64,000 nucleotides of DNA from the NCBI RefSeq assembly GCF_900112675.1, contig NZ_FOMQ01000002.1:372001-436000 (forward strand), given 5' to 3'. The translations under genes and the position numbers were made by a program. This stretch comes from Paracidovorax konjaci. Its GTDB lineage: Bacteria; Pseudomonadota; Gammaproteobacteria; Burkholderiales; Burkholderiaceae_C. The notes below the pieces were generated by a model. That model did no database searches. It saw only the letters and a program-made list of their open reading frames with translations, and was not told where the DNA came from. Positions 20,899 to 29,431 of the stretch are shown here, piece by piece. Every line of letters begins with the position of its first letter. The first letter of the stretch is position 1.

Positions 20899-23800
20899 AT
20901 GACCACCGAAATGCATGAGCTCTCGCGCCGCTTCGCGGCGCTCACCCCCGAAAAGCGCCAGGTCTTCCTGGAGCGCCTGCGCAACAGCGGCATCGGCTTC
21001 GAAGCGCTGCCCGTCGTGCCACGCACGCCCGAGGGCGACGCACCCATGGCCTATGCGCAGCGGGCGCTGTGGCTTGCCTGGCAGCGGGATCCCGGATCGC
21101 CGGCATACAACCTGGCGGGCCGCATGCCGCTGGCCTCCGGGACCGATGCGCAGCGAGTGCACGGTGCGCTGGCCGCACTGGTGGAGCGGCACGCCGTGCT
21201 GCACACGCGTTTTTCGGCCGATGCCGATGGCGAACCCGTGCAGCGCGTGGACTCGCAGCGGCCCTTCGGATGGTCTGTGCAGACCTGGAATACCGCGCGT
21301 GCGGCCGAGGAGGGAGAGGCGTTGTCCCGCGCCGCCAAGGCGTTCGCGCAACAGCCTTTCGACCTGGAGAACGGCCCCGTCTTCCGCGCCTGCCTGCATG
21401 TCTTCGCGGAAGGCGATCCCGAATTGATGCTGTGCGTGCACCACATCGCGGCCGACGGGCAATCCATCGGCATGCTGATGGCCGAGCTGCAGGCATTGCT
21501 TGCGGGCCGCGGGCTGGAATCCGCCCATCGGCCGCCGGTGGGCTATGCCGACTATGCGGCGTGGCAGCGCCATTGGCTGGAGGCCGGCGAGCTGCAGCGC
21601 CAGATCGGCCACTGGCGTGAACGCCTGCACGGCGCGCCCCTGGCCACCGCGCTGCCGCTCGACCGGCCCCGCCGCGCACCGCGCGGCACGCAGGGCGGCA
21701 TGGTGGCGATGGCGCTGGACGCGGCGGTGTCGCAGCGCCTGCGTGCGCTGGGCCGTGCGCATGCGGCATCCCCGTATCTGGTTTCGCTGGCGCTGCTGGG
21801 GCAGTGGCTCCACCGCCAGGCGGGCGACGAAGACCTCTGCATCGGCGTACCCACCACCACGCGCGACCGGCCCGAGCTGGCGGGCGTGGTCGGCCATTTC
21901 ACCAATGTGCTGGTGCTGCGCCTGCAGGCCGATCCGGCCTGGGGCTTCGCGCGCTGGCTGCAGCACGTGCGTGACCGCTTCCTGGAAGCCAAGGCCCACC
22001 AGGACGTCCCGCTCGACATGCTCGTCGAGGCATTGGCCGTGGAGCGCCTGCCCGGCCTGCACCCGCTGTTCCAGGTGAAGTCCACGCAGCAGCAGGCGGC
22101 ATCGGCTCCCGCGGCGGGCCAGGCCAGCGGCATTGCCATGGACGAGATGCACTTCGACCTCAGCGTGGACCTGCTGGATACCGGGGACGCGTTGTCCTTC
22201 GAGATCGCCTACGCGGCCGATCTTTTCGACCGTTCCACGGTGCTGCGCCTGGCCGAGGGGCTGCAGGCACTGGCGCGCCAGGCCGCAGCCGACGACGGCG
22301 TGGCCATCGGAGCCGCCGCGCTGCCGCCGGCGCCGCCCCTGCGCGGCGAAGACCGCGACTGGCCTGCCTCCACCGTGCTGCACGCCTTCGCGGAGGCCGC
22401 AGCGCAGTCCCCGATGGCCGTGGCGCTGGCATCGGGCGACCGCGTGATCCGCTACGGCGAGCTCGACCGCGCTTCGGCCGCATGGGCCGCGCGCCTGCGC
22501 CGCCATGGTATCGGGCGCGAGGACCGCGTGGCCGTGTGCCTGGAGCGCGGGGTGGAGTTCGTTCTTGCCTGGCTCGCAGTGATGCGCGCCGGCGCCACCT
22601 GCGTGCCGCTGGATCCCTCGCTGCCCCCCGCGCGGCGCGATGGGTTGCTGCAGGACTGCGGCGCGGTGCTGCTGGTCTGCGCCGAGCCTGCCGATGCGTC
22701 CGCCATCGCGCAGTGGCGCATGGATTTCGAATCCGCCGGCGACGGAGCGGCCATGTCCGCGGCGGACGCTGCCGCGGTCCACCCCGGACAGGCGGCCTAT
22801 GTGATCTACACCTCGGGGTCCACGGGCCGCCCCAAGGGCGTGGTGGTCTCGCACGGTGCCCTGGCCCACTATGCGCAGGGTGTGCTCGCGCGGCTGGACG
22901 TCGGCCCGGGCCGCTGCTTCGCCATGGTGTCCACCGTAGGGGCCGACCTGGGCCATACGTCGCTCTTCGGCGCGCTGTGTTCGGGCGGCTGCCTGCATCT
23001 GCTCACGAGCGCGGAGGCATTCGATCCCGATGCCTTTGCCGCCAGCATGGAGCGGCATGGCGCCGACGTGCTCAAGATCGTGCCGGGCCATCTGCGCGGT
23101 CTGCTGAACGCGCAGCAGCCTGCTGCCGTGTTGCCGCGGCACACGCTGGTGCTGGGCGGCGAGCTTGCCGACGAAGAGCTGCTGCGCACCGTCCGGCAAC
23201 TGCGCCCCGGCCTGCGCATCGTCAACCACTACGGCCCCACCGAAACCACGGTGGGGGTCCTCACCCACACCGCTGCGCAGGACCTGGAGACGGCGGCACG
23301 GGCATTCACGGCCCTGCCTTTGGGCCGGCCCCTGCCGGCCTCGCAGGCGCATGTGCTGGACGCCCGGCTGGACCCGGTGCAGCCCGGCAATGCGGGCGAG
23401 CTGTACCTGTCGGGCCATGGCCTCGCGCGCGGCTATGGCGGACGGCCGGGCGCCACGGCCGAGCGTTTCGTGGCTTCGCCCTTCGGGCAGGGCGAGCGGC
23501 TCTACCGCACGGGCGATCGCGTGCGCCTGCGGAACGACGGCGCGCTGGAGTTCCTGGGCCGTGCCGACGACCAGGTCAAGATCCGCGGCTGGCGCGTGGA
23601 GCCCGGAGAGGTCGCTCAGCGCCTGCGCGAGTGCAGCGGCGTGGCCGATGCGGTCGTGGTGGCGCGCGCCCCCGACGCCGACCCCGGCGCGCTGGCATTG
23701 CACGCGTACGTGGTGGCCCGGCACCCTGGGTCGCCGCCCGCGGCGGATGCGCTGCGCGCGCAGTTGCAGGCGGGGCTGCCCGCCTGGATGGTGCCGGAGC

Positions 23801-24963
23801 ACATCGCCGTGATCGGCGCCCTGCCGCTCACTCCCAATGGCAAGCTGGACCGCCGCGCACTGCCGGTGCCCCAGGGGCCCGAGGCCGGTGCGGCGGGCTT
23901 CGACGCACCCCGCGGCCCCCTCGAAGAAGCGCTGGCACGCGTGTGGTGCGATGTGCTGCGCGTGGAGCGCGTAGGGCGTGGCGACAATTTCCATGCCCTG
24001 GGCGGAGATTCCATCCTCAGCCTCAAGCTGGTGGCGCGCATCCGCAAGCAGGTGCCCGGCGGTGCGCAGATCGGCCTGCCCGACGTGATGCAGGCCACGA
24101 GCCTGGGCCATCTGGCCGGTCGGCTGCGCGAGCGCTTCGAGAGCGCGCACGATGCCGTCTGCCTGAGCGGGCAGGGCAGCGGTACACCCCTCTATTGCCT
24201 GCCCGGCATGATCGTGAACACGCGCGAGTTCCTGCCGCTGGCGGAGGCGCTGCGCGGCGAGCGCAGCGTGCATGCCTTCGTGAGCCACGTCTACACGCGC
24301 CAACGCTGGCGCGGCTTCGCATTGGAAGCGCTGGCGGCCGAATACGCGGATTTCATCGCAGCGACCGCGGTGGGTGGGCGGTGCGCGCTGCTGGGCTGGT
24401 CGTCGGGCGGGGACCTCGCCTTCGAGACCGCCCGCCGGCTGCGGGGCCGCGTAGAGGTGGCGTTCACCGGCCTGGTGGATGTGCACGAGACCGAGCCCCT
24501 GCGCGCGGCGCGCCCGTTGTCCGAGGCCGAGCGTGCCGTTGCCGAGGGCCGGCTCGCGGACTGGGTCGCCGGCTCCACCATGGCCGACCGCTGGACCGAA
24601 CTGCTGCAGCGCATGGACACGCAGGAGCGCGATGGCGTGCTGCAGCTTCTGCAGGACGCGCAGCAGCCCTTCCCGCGCGATGGCGACGGCGAGGACTGCC
24701 ATGAATACCTGCTCTGGACCACGCTGGACAAGCGCGTGCAGGCGCAGCGCTATGCCTGGTCGGCCGACGGGGTGCCGGTGCACCTGTTCCAGGCCGGCCG
24801 CTCGGTGGCCGAAGGCGGCGCGCTGCGGGACTGGTCGGTGCTCGCAGACGTGCGCAGCACGCAGGTGGTGGAGGGCGCTGGCCACCTCGACATCATCCGG
24901 AACGCCGGCTTCACCGATCTGCTGCGCACCGCGCTGCGTGCCGCGGATTCCGCCGCCGGTTGA
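20899..24963 (+). CDS. Terminal NRPS module, C-A-PCP-TE, predicted aspartate
   Basis: 1354 aa, starting 27 nt after the previous gene. Condensation (H181-H-I-A-A-D-G), adenylation, carrier (Ser1038 in GGDSI) and a type I thioesterase (GWSSG with Ser1168 as nucleophile; likely His in GAGHLD near the C-terminus). The adenylation code reads D-L-T-K-V-G-H-V-G-K, an aspartate signature. In related siderophores such Asp residues are often beta-hydroxylated by a separate dioxygenase; no such gene is in this window. The thioesterase releases the finished lipopeptide by hydrolysis or cyclisation, which cannot be decided from sequence. It converges with the receptor gene on the other strand. Confidence 0.95.
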   Translation: MTTEMHELSRRFAALTPEKRQVFLERLRNSGIGFEALPVVPRTPEGDAPMAYAQRALWLAWQRDPGSPAYNLAGRMPLASGTDAQRVHGALAALVERHAVLHTRFSADADGEPVQRVDSQRPFGWSVQTWNTARAAEEGEALSRAAKAFAQQPFDLENGPVFRACLHVFAEGDPELMLCVHHIAADGQSIGMLMAELQALLAGRGLESAHRPPVGYADYAAWQRHWLEAGELQRQIGHWRERLHGAPLATALPLDRPRRAPRGTQGGMVAMALDAAVSQRLRALGRAHAASPYLVSLALLGQWLHRQAGDEDLCIGVPTTTRDRPELAGVVGHFTNVLVLRLQADPAWGFARWLQHVRDRFLEAKAHQDVPLDMLVEALAVERLPGLHPLFQVKSTQQQAASAPAAGQASGIAMDEMHFDLSVDLLDTGDALSFEIAYAADLFDRSTVLRLAEGLQALARQAAADDGVAIGAAALPPAPPLRGEDRDWPASTVLHAFAEAAAQSPMAVALASGDRVIRYGELDRASAAWAARLRRHGIGREDRVAVCLERGVEFVLAWLAVMRAGATCVPLDPSLPPARRDGLLQDCGAVLLVCAEPADASAIAQWRMDFESAGDGAAMSAADAAAVHPGQAAYVIYTSGSTGRPKGVVVSHGALAHYAQGVLARLDVGPGRCFAMVSTVGADLGHTSLFGALCSGGCLHLLTSAEAFDPDAFAASMERHGADVLKIVPGHLRGLLNAQQPAAVLPRHTLVLGGELADEELLRTVRQLRPGLRIVNHYGPTETTVGVLTHTAAQDLETAARAFTALPLGRPLPASQAHVLDARLDPVQPGNAGELYLSGHGLARGYGGRPGATAERFVASPFGQGERLYRTGDRVRLRNDGALEFLGRADDQVKIRGWRVEPGEVAQRLRECSGVADAVVVARAPDADPGALALHAYVVARHPGSPPAADALRAQLQAGLPAWMVPEHIAVIGALPLTPNGKLDRRALPVPQGPEAGAAGFDAPRGPLEEALARVWCDVLRVERVGRGDNFHALGGDSILSLKLVARIRKQVPGGAQIGLPDVMQATSLGHLAGRLRERFESAHDAVCLSGQGSGTPLYCLPGMIVNTREFLPLAEALRGERSVHAFVSHVYTRQRWRGFALEALAAEYADFIAATAVGGRCALLGWSSGGDLAFETARRLRGRVEVAFTGLVDVHETEPLRAARPLSEAERAVAEGRLADWVAGSTMADRWTELLQRMDTQERDGVLQLLQDAQQPFPRDGDGEDCHEYLLWTTLDKRVQAQRYAWSADGVPVHLFQAGRSVAEGGALRDWSVLADVRSTQVVEGAGHLDIIRNAGFTDLLRTALRAADSAAG

Positions 24964-24968
24964 CCGCA

Positions 24969-25005
24969 GAAAAAAGGGGAGCGGCAGGCTGCCCTGCCGC
25001 TCCCC
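24969..25005 (-). terminator. Intrinsic terminator of the TonB receptor gene
   Basis: A perfect 13-bp inverted repeat, arms 24976-24988 (GGGGAGCGGCAGG) and 24993-25005, with a 4-nt loop. On the minus strand it is followed by six T residues (A-run at 24970-24975), so it fits a rho-independent terminator for the minus-strand receptor. There is no T-run on the plus side, so termination of the NRPS transcript here is uncertain. Confidence 0.8.
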
Positions 25006-25048
25006 CGCGTAGCCGGAGGCGCCCGCCGCCGGCGAGCGCCTGGCCCCC

Positions 25049-27250
25049 TTACCAGCGATAGGTCGCTGTGGCGATCACGCGGCGCTGGTCGCCGTAGTAG
25101 CAGTTGCCGTACTGGTCGCAGTTGCCGATGTAGGTCTTGTCGGTCAGGTTGCGCACGTTCAGCGCGAAGGTCCAGCGATCGATGTCGTAGCCGATCATCG
25201 CGTCGAACACCGTGAAGGACGGAACCTTGCCCGGCGCGGCGTTCAGGTCGCCGTAGTTCGACCCCGTGAAGCGGGCGCCCAGTCCCACCTTGATGCGGTT
25301 CGGGAAGCGGTAGTCGGCCCAGAGCGCGGCGGCATTGCGCGACACGGCCGTGAGCGGCTTGCCGATCTCGCGCGCGGTGCTGCTGGCCGTGATCTCGGCC
25401 GTGGGCGTGTAGGTGTAGGAGCCCACCAGGTTCAGGCGGGGCAGCACTTCGGCCGAGGCTTCCAGCTCGAGCCCGCGCACCTGGACCTCGCCGGTCTGGC
25501 GCGGCACGAAGTTGTCGTCGGCGGTCAGGTAGTTCTTGCGGCGCAGATCGAAGATCGCCGCGCTGTAGCTCTGCTTGCCGCCTTCGGGTTGGTAGCGCAC
25601 GCCGGCTTCGTACTGGCGGCCGGTCTCGGGCTTGAACGGCTGGCCCGTGGCGGGATTGCGCGTGGCCGTGGGCACGAAGGATTCGGTGTAGCTCACGTAC
25701 GGCGCCCAGCCGTTCGGTGCCAGGTAGGTAAGGCCGGCCCGCTTGGTGGCCTTGCTTTCCGAGATCTTGGTATGGCTGCCGTCCAGGCGGCTGTCCACCT
25801 CGCTGCTGGCGCGGTCGTAGCGCGCGCCCAGCGTCAGCAGCCAGCGGTCGCGCCACTTGATCTGGTCCTGCACGTAGAAGCCGGTCTGCGCCAGCGTGGC
25901 GACGCCGTCATACCACGGGGCCGGGATCTGCACCGCGCCGCCGTACACGGGGTTGTAGATGTTGAGCGAGCTGGCCGAGCCGCCGCTGTAGCTGGTCTGG
26001 TCGATGCGCGTGCGCTGGTAGTCCAGGCCCACGAGCACCGTCTGCTGCACGTCGCCCGAGCGCAGGCGCGTCTCCAGCTGGTTGTCGAGGTTCAGCGCGC
26101 GGATGCGCTCGTTGCTGCCCGACACGGTGCGGCGCAGCGTCGTGAAGTTGGCCGGATCGCGCGGGTTGGCGGGGTTCACGGTGATGAAGTTGCGGCCCTG
26201 GACGGCGCTGTAGTCCACGTCGAGGTGGCTGTAGCGCGCGTTCTGGCGCACGGTGAAGGCGTCGTTGATGCGGTGCTCGAACAGAGTGCCGACCATCGAG
26301 GTGTCGAGGTCGAACCGGTTGTGCGTCGGATCGCTGGCGAAGAGCCCGCTCGGGATGAACGTGCCGATGGCCGTCGGCACGAGCGAGCCCACGGCCGGGC
26401 GCGTGCGCGAGAACACGCCCGCGCGGGTGCGCCCGAACTGCGAAAGCAGGGTGAGGCTGGTGTCGCTCGATGGCTTCCAGGTGAGCGAGGGCGCGATGAA
26501 CGTGCGGTCGTCCTTCATGCCTCCGGCCGGCAGCTCGGCATCGCGCGTGAGCGCGGTGAGGCGGTAGAGCAGGGTGCCGTCCTCGCGCAGCGGGCCGGAG
26601 AAGTCGCCCGCGATCTGCTTGCGCCCGTGGTCGCCCACCTGCACCTGCACCTCGCGCAGGGGCTCGGCCGTCGGGCGCTTGCTCACCGCGTTCACGAGGC
26701 CGCCGGGGCCGCTCTGGCCATACAGCACCGATGCCGGGCCGCGCAGCAGTTCGATGCGCTCGGCGCCGTAGCTCTCGATCGGCCAGATGCCCCAGTTGCC
26801 GTTGTTGCGTAGCGGCATGCCGTCCAGGTAGAAGCCCGGCGCATACGCATCGAAGCCGCGCAGCGAGATCCAGTCATAGCGCGAGTCGGCGCCGAAGCGG
26901 GTGGGAATCACGCCCGGGGAATAGCTGAGCGCCTCCTTCACGTTCTTCGCGCCCTGCGCTTCCATGCGGTCGGCCGGGATCACCGAGATCGACTGGGGCG
27001 TTTCGATCAGGGGCGTGTCCGTCTTGGAGGCCGTGGTGCTGCGGCGCGCCGTGTAGCCGTTCACCCGCCCGGTGCCGCCCTCTTCGTTGCCGCCCGTCAC
27101 GGTCACCGTGGGCAGCGTGGACGAATCGGCGGCTGCCTGCTGCGCGCCCACCGCGGAGGCGGTGAGCGCTGCCGCGGTCCCGAAGGCCGCGGTGATGGAG
27201 GCGTGCAGCAGCCGTTGGCGCGCGGGTCTCGCGGCGGAAAAATGGCGCAT
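25049..27250 (-). CDS. TonB-dependent siderophore receptor (outer membrane)
   Basis: 733 aa. The reading frame is open well upstream, but ATG at 27250 is preceded by AAGGGGAG at good spacing and begins a signal peptide (about residues 1-36, cleavage likely after AVGA). A TonB-box-like TVTVTG follows, then the plug domain (ETPQSISVI, LRGFDAY, ELLRGPASVLYGQSGPGG) and a 22-strand-type barrel ending in the aromatic terminus TYRW. It belongs by pattern to the ferrichrome/ferrioxamine/hydroxamate receptor family. There is no N-terminal signalling (STN) domain, so it is not a transducer that would signal to an anti-sigma factor. A Fur-box-like palindrome lies about 60 nt upstream. It should import the ferric form of the siderophore made by the adjacent synthetases. 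Confidence 0.95.
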   Translation of the reverse strand: MRHFSAARPARQRLLHASITAAFGTAAALTASAVGAQQAAADSSTLPTVTVTGGNEEGGTGRVNGYTARRSTTASKTDTPLIETPQSISVIPADRMEAQGAKNVKEALSYSPGVIPTRFGADSRYDWISLRGFDAYAPGFYLDGMPLRNNGNWGIWPIESYGAERIELLRGPASVLYGQSGPGGLVNAVSKRPTAEPLREVQVQVGDHGRKQIAGDFSGPLREDGTLLYRLTALTRDAELPAGGMKDDRTFIAPSLTWKPSSDTSLTLLSQFGRTRAGVFSRTRPAVGSLVPTAIGTFIPSGLFASDPTHNRFDLDTSMVGTLFEHRINDAFTVRQNARYSHLDVDYSAVQGRNFITVNPANPRDPANFTTLRRTVSGSNERIRALNLDNQLETRLRSGDVQQTVLVGLDYQRTRIDQTSYSGGSASSLNIYNPVYGGAVQIPAPWYDGVATLAQTGFYVQDQIKWRDRWLLTLGARYDRASSEVDSRLDGSHTKISESKATKRAGLTYLAPNGWAPYVSYTESFVPTATRNPATGQPFKPETGRQYEAGVRYQPEGGKQSYSAAIFDLRRKNYLTADDNFVPRQTGEVQVRGLELEASAEVLPRLNLVGSYTYTPTAEITASSTAREIGKPLTAVSRNAAALWADYRFPNRIKVGLGARFTGSNYGDLNAAPGKVPSFTVFDAMIGYDIDRWTFALNVRNLTDKTYIGNCDQYGNCYYGDQRRVIATATYRW

Positions 27251-27309
27251 CGGAAAACTCCCCTTGGAAGAATGGAACGTGATGGAAACTGCGGAATGCA
27301 TGAAATTGT

Positions 27310-27328
27310 AATGAGAATGTTTCTTATT
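27310..27328 (-). promoter_or_regulatory. Fur-box-like operator
   Basis: The 19-bp sequence AATGAGAATGTTTCTTATT is an inverted repeat (arms AATGAGAA and TTCTTATT, 7 of 8 positions symmetrical) in an AT-rich island inside otherwise very GC-rich DNA. It matches the layout of Fur sites (AATGAGAAT-type half sites) and sits 60 nt before the receptor ATG. Iron-dependent repression of the receptor is the inference. Confidence 0.75.
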
Positions 27329-27360
27329 CATGCGGCGCCATTGCTTTTTTTGTTCCGCTC

Positions 27361-28437
27361 TCAGGAACGCGGGAGCCAGAGGCCGTCGTAGAAGTAATGT
27401 TCCCGCAGCAGCATGACCAGTTGCGCGCGCTTGTGCGGCAGGTCGAACTCCTTCACTTTCGCGTAGCCCGACTTGTCGAGGTTGCGGATCTGCTGGTGGT
27501 GGTCGATGCGGGGCTCGCCCAGCACGCGCTGCGTGCGCGGATCGCACAGGAAGAGGTAGTGCGAGATCGAGGTGAGCCAGGCGGTGGCGAAGGCCTTGCC
27601 GCGGAAGGCGGGCTCGCCCACCAGCACATGCCATCCGCGGTCGTAGTCGTGCGCGTCGTAGAACGGCGAAATGCGGCTTTCCTTCGTCCAGTAGGACTCG
27701 AAGTACGCGAAGGGCTCGCCGTCCAGGCTGGCCATCATCGACTGCATGTGCGGATCGCGGTCGATGCCCTGCAGGTAGGCGCGGTGCTGGTCCAGATCGC
27801 CTTCCTCTTCCCAGATCACGGCCACGTCGGGGTCGTTCATCCAGCGGTGGAAGCGCGGCAGGTCCTGCTCGGTATCGAGGCTGCGGAACGAGAAGGTGCG
27901 GTCCAGCCACGGGATGTACCGCTGGTAGAGCACGCCGCGCTGCTTGGGCGCGCGGCGGGGGTGGTATCGGCCGTTCGTGAGCGCGAAGCGCTGGGCCATC
28001 GGCGGCGGCACCTGGGGCAGCCAGAGGGCCTCGTGCTGCCAGAGCGTGTCCTTGCAGGCCCGCAGCGTGCCGTCCGGGTGCGGCAGGAGCACGCCGGCAG
28101 CCGACAGCGGCGCGAGCCATGCGGCCTCGGCCAGCACGATCTCGCGCCGTGCCAGGTGGAGCGAAAAGGCCGCATCGAGCGCGGCCAGCGCATGCGCTGT
28201 GCCGCCCGCCTGTGCATCGCCGGCCCCGTGCGACATCGCCAGATCGTCGCCGCGGGCCGCCAGCGTCCATGCGGATGCGTGGCCGGTGCGGGTATCGGTC
28301 ACGCGCAGCTCGGGCCCCTCGGCATGCACGGTGTGCAGCACGCCGCCCGGGTAGGAAATGAACGGGGCCGCCTCCGCGCCGGCGTTCGTGGCGGCGGCTC
28401 CGGTGTCGGGGCTGGAATGGGGCGTGGCGAATTTCAT
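27361..28437 (-). CDS. Siderophore N-acyltransferase, GNAT/AlcB-IucB type
   Basis: 358 aa; ATG at 28437 with AGGAG about 6 nt upstream. The C-terminal half (about residues 180-358) is an acetyltransferase of the AlcB/IucB/RhbD group that acylates N-hydroxylated lysine or ornithine (motifs WMNDPDVAVIWEEEG, ESYWTKES, RGWHVLVGEPAFRGKAFATA). The N-terminal ~170 residues are the less conserved extension usual for IucB-like proteins. Its start lies 18 nt after the formyltransferase stop, so the two are co-transcribed. It would use acyl-CoA to finish a hydroxamate iron ligand. It sits next to a formyltransferase, which would do the alternative reaction. Confidence 0.88.
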   Translation of the reverse strand: MKFATPHSSPDTGAAATNAGAEAAPFISYPGGVLHTVHAEGPELRVTDTRTGHASAWTLAARGDDLAMSHGAGDAQAGGTAHALAALDAAFSLHLARREIVLAEAAWLAPLSAAGVLLPHPDGTLRACKDTLWQHEALWLPQVPPPMAQRFALTNGRYHPRRAPKQRGVLYQRYIPWLDRTFSFRSLDTEQDLPRFHRWMNDPDVAVIWEEEGDLDQHRAYLQGIDRDPHMQSMMASLDGEPFAYFESYWTKESRISPFYDAHDYDRGWHVLVGEPAFRGKAFATAWLTSISHYLFLCDPRTQRVLGEPRIDHHQQIRNLDKSGYAKVKEFDLPHKRAQLVMLLREHYFYDGLWLPRS

Positions 28438-28455
28438 GGTGTCTCCTGTTCGTTC

Positions 28456-29319
28456 TCAGAGGGAGGGGGTGGCGGGGGCCGAAGCGGCGGGGGTGGTGTG
28501 CGGCGCCAGCAGCGCGAGGCCCTGGTGGAGGGCCGGGAACAAGCTGCGGTGGAAGTTGTTCCAGCGCAGCTCCAGGATGTTGTCCTGCGGCTGGATGTCG
28601 GTGGCCAGCACGTCGAAGATCACCTCGCCCGAATCGATGCCGTTGTCTACGTAATGGAGCGATGCGCCGGTGCGTTCCACGGGCGCGATGCGCTCCGTGG
28701 CCAGCGTCTGCCAGTCGGTCACGCGTTCGCCGCGCGCGCCGTGCAGCGCATCCAGCGTGGCCCGGGCGCCGCGGCGCTGGTAGGGCGATTCGAGCCGCGT
28801 GATGCCGGGGTGGATGTTCACGATGCGGCGGTAGAAAGGCGCCCCGGGCCGCACCAGCGCATCGAGGATGACCAGCAGCCCGTCGAGCACCACCACATCG
28901 GCCTGCAGGCCCCGCAGCGCGTCCAGCAGGGCGTCTTCAAAGGCCTGCTTGCCGGCTGCGCGTTCCGGCGCGCCCAGCGGCAGGCGCCGGTACTCGGACG
29001 GCACGGGCTGCAGCAGGTCCCGCAGCTTGCGGTCCTGCGTGGTGAGTTCGTGCGGAAAGATCCAGGGCCGGCCCGGCGTGCATGCGAAGCCGTAGTCGCC
29101 CAGGGCGGCCCGGTCGCGCGGCGAGCCCGGGTCGTCGTCGAAGAGCACGCCCTCCAGCGAATACGCGTCGCCGAGCGGCGTGGTGTCGAGCGCGTGCGCG
29201 AGGTATTCGAGCGGGGAGGGCATGTAGCGCCTTCCTCCGCGGTAGTCGATGAACTGCCCGGCCTGGTCGGCGGCCGCGTTGCGCAGGGACAGGATGTAGA
29301 CGAGCTTGGCCTGTGGCAT
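28456..29319 (-). CDS. Formyltransferase for hydroxamate formation
   Basis: 287 aa from ATG at 29319; the frame is open much further upstream but that extension is low-complexity and overlaps fhuF. Formyl-transferase-fold signatures are present: VNIHPGITRLESPYQRRG (the HPG region corresponds to the HPSLLP loop of methionyl-tRNA formyltransferase) and HYVDNGIDSGEVIF (catalytic Asp region). The family transfers formyl from N10-formyl-tetrahydrofolate; in siderophore loci the acceptor is N5-hydroxyornithine (PvdF does the same reaction with a different sequence). The leader is pyrimidine-rich and I see no Shine-Dalgarno site. Confidence 0.85.
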   Translation of the reverse strand: MPQAKLVYILSLRNAAADQAGQFIDYRGGRRYMPSPLEYLAHALDTTPLGDAYSLEGVLFDDDPGSPRDRAALGDYGFACTPGRPWIFPHELTTQDRKLRDLLQPVPSEYRRLPLGAPERAAGKQAFEDALLDALRGLQADVVVLDGLLVILDALVRPGAPFYRRIVNIHPGITRLESPYQRRGARATLDALHGARGERVTDWQTLATERIAPVERTGASLHYVDNGIDSGEVIFDVLATDIQPQDNILELRWNNFHRSLFPALHQGLALLAPHTTPAASAPATPSL

Positions 29320-29431
29320 GGATGGTCGGTGAACGGAAACGGTCGGAAGGGGTGGAGGGAAGCGGAAAAGGGAAAAGGGAACGGAGAAAAGGGCGGCTGA
29401 GCGCGGCTGCGCAGCCGGGTGGCCGTGCCCG

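Noticed and set aside
18943-24885. Very long minus-strand open frame (1980 codons) opposite the NRPS genes
   Set aside because: It mirrors the real plus-strand frames, has no recognisable domain and an unnatural composition. Long antisense frames are expected in DNA this GC-rich; the same holds for 15055-18885 and for 56422-59157 opposite secA.
27251-28270. Apparent N-terminal extension of the TonB receptor frame up to 28270
   Set aside because: It overlaps the acyltransferase gene in another frame, is Arg/Gly/Pro-rich, and the signal peptide with a good Shine-Dalgarno begins at 27250.
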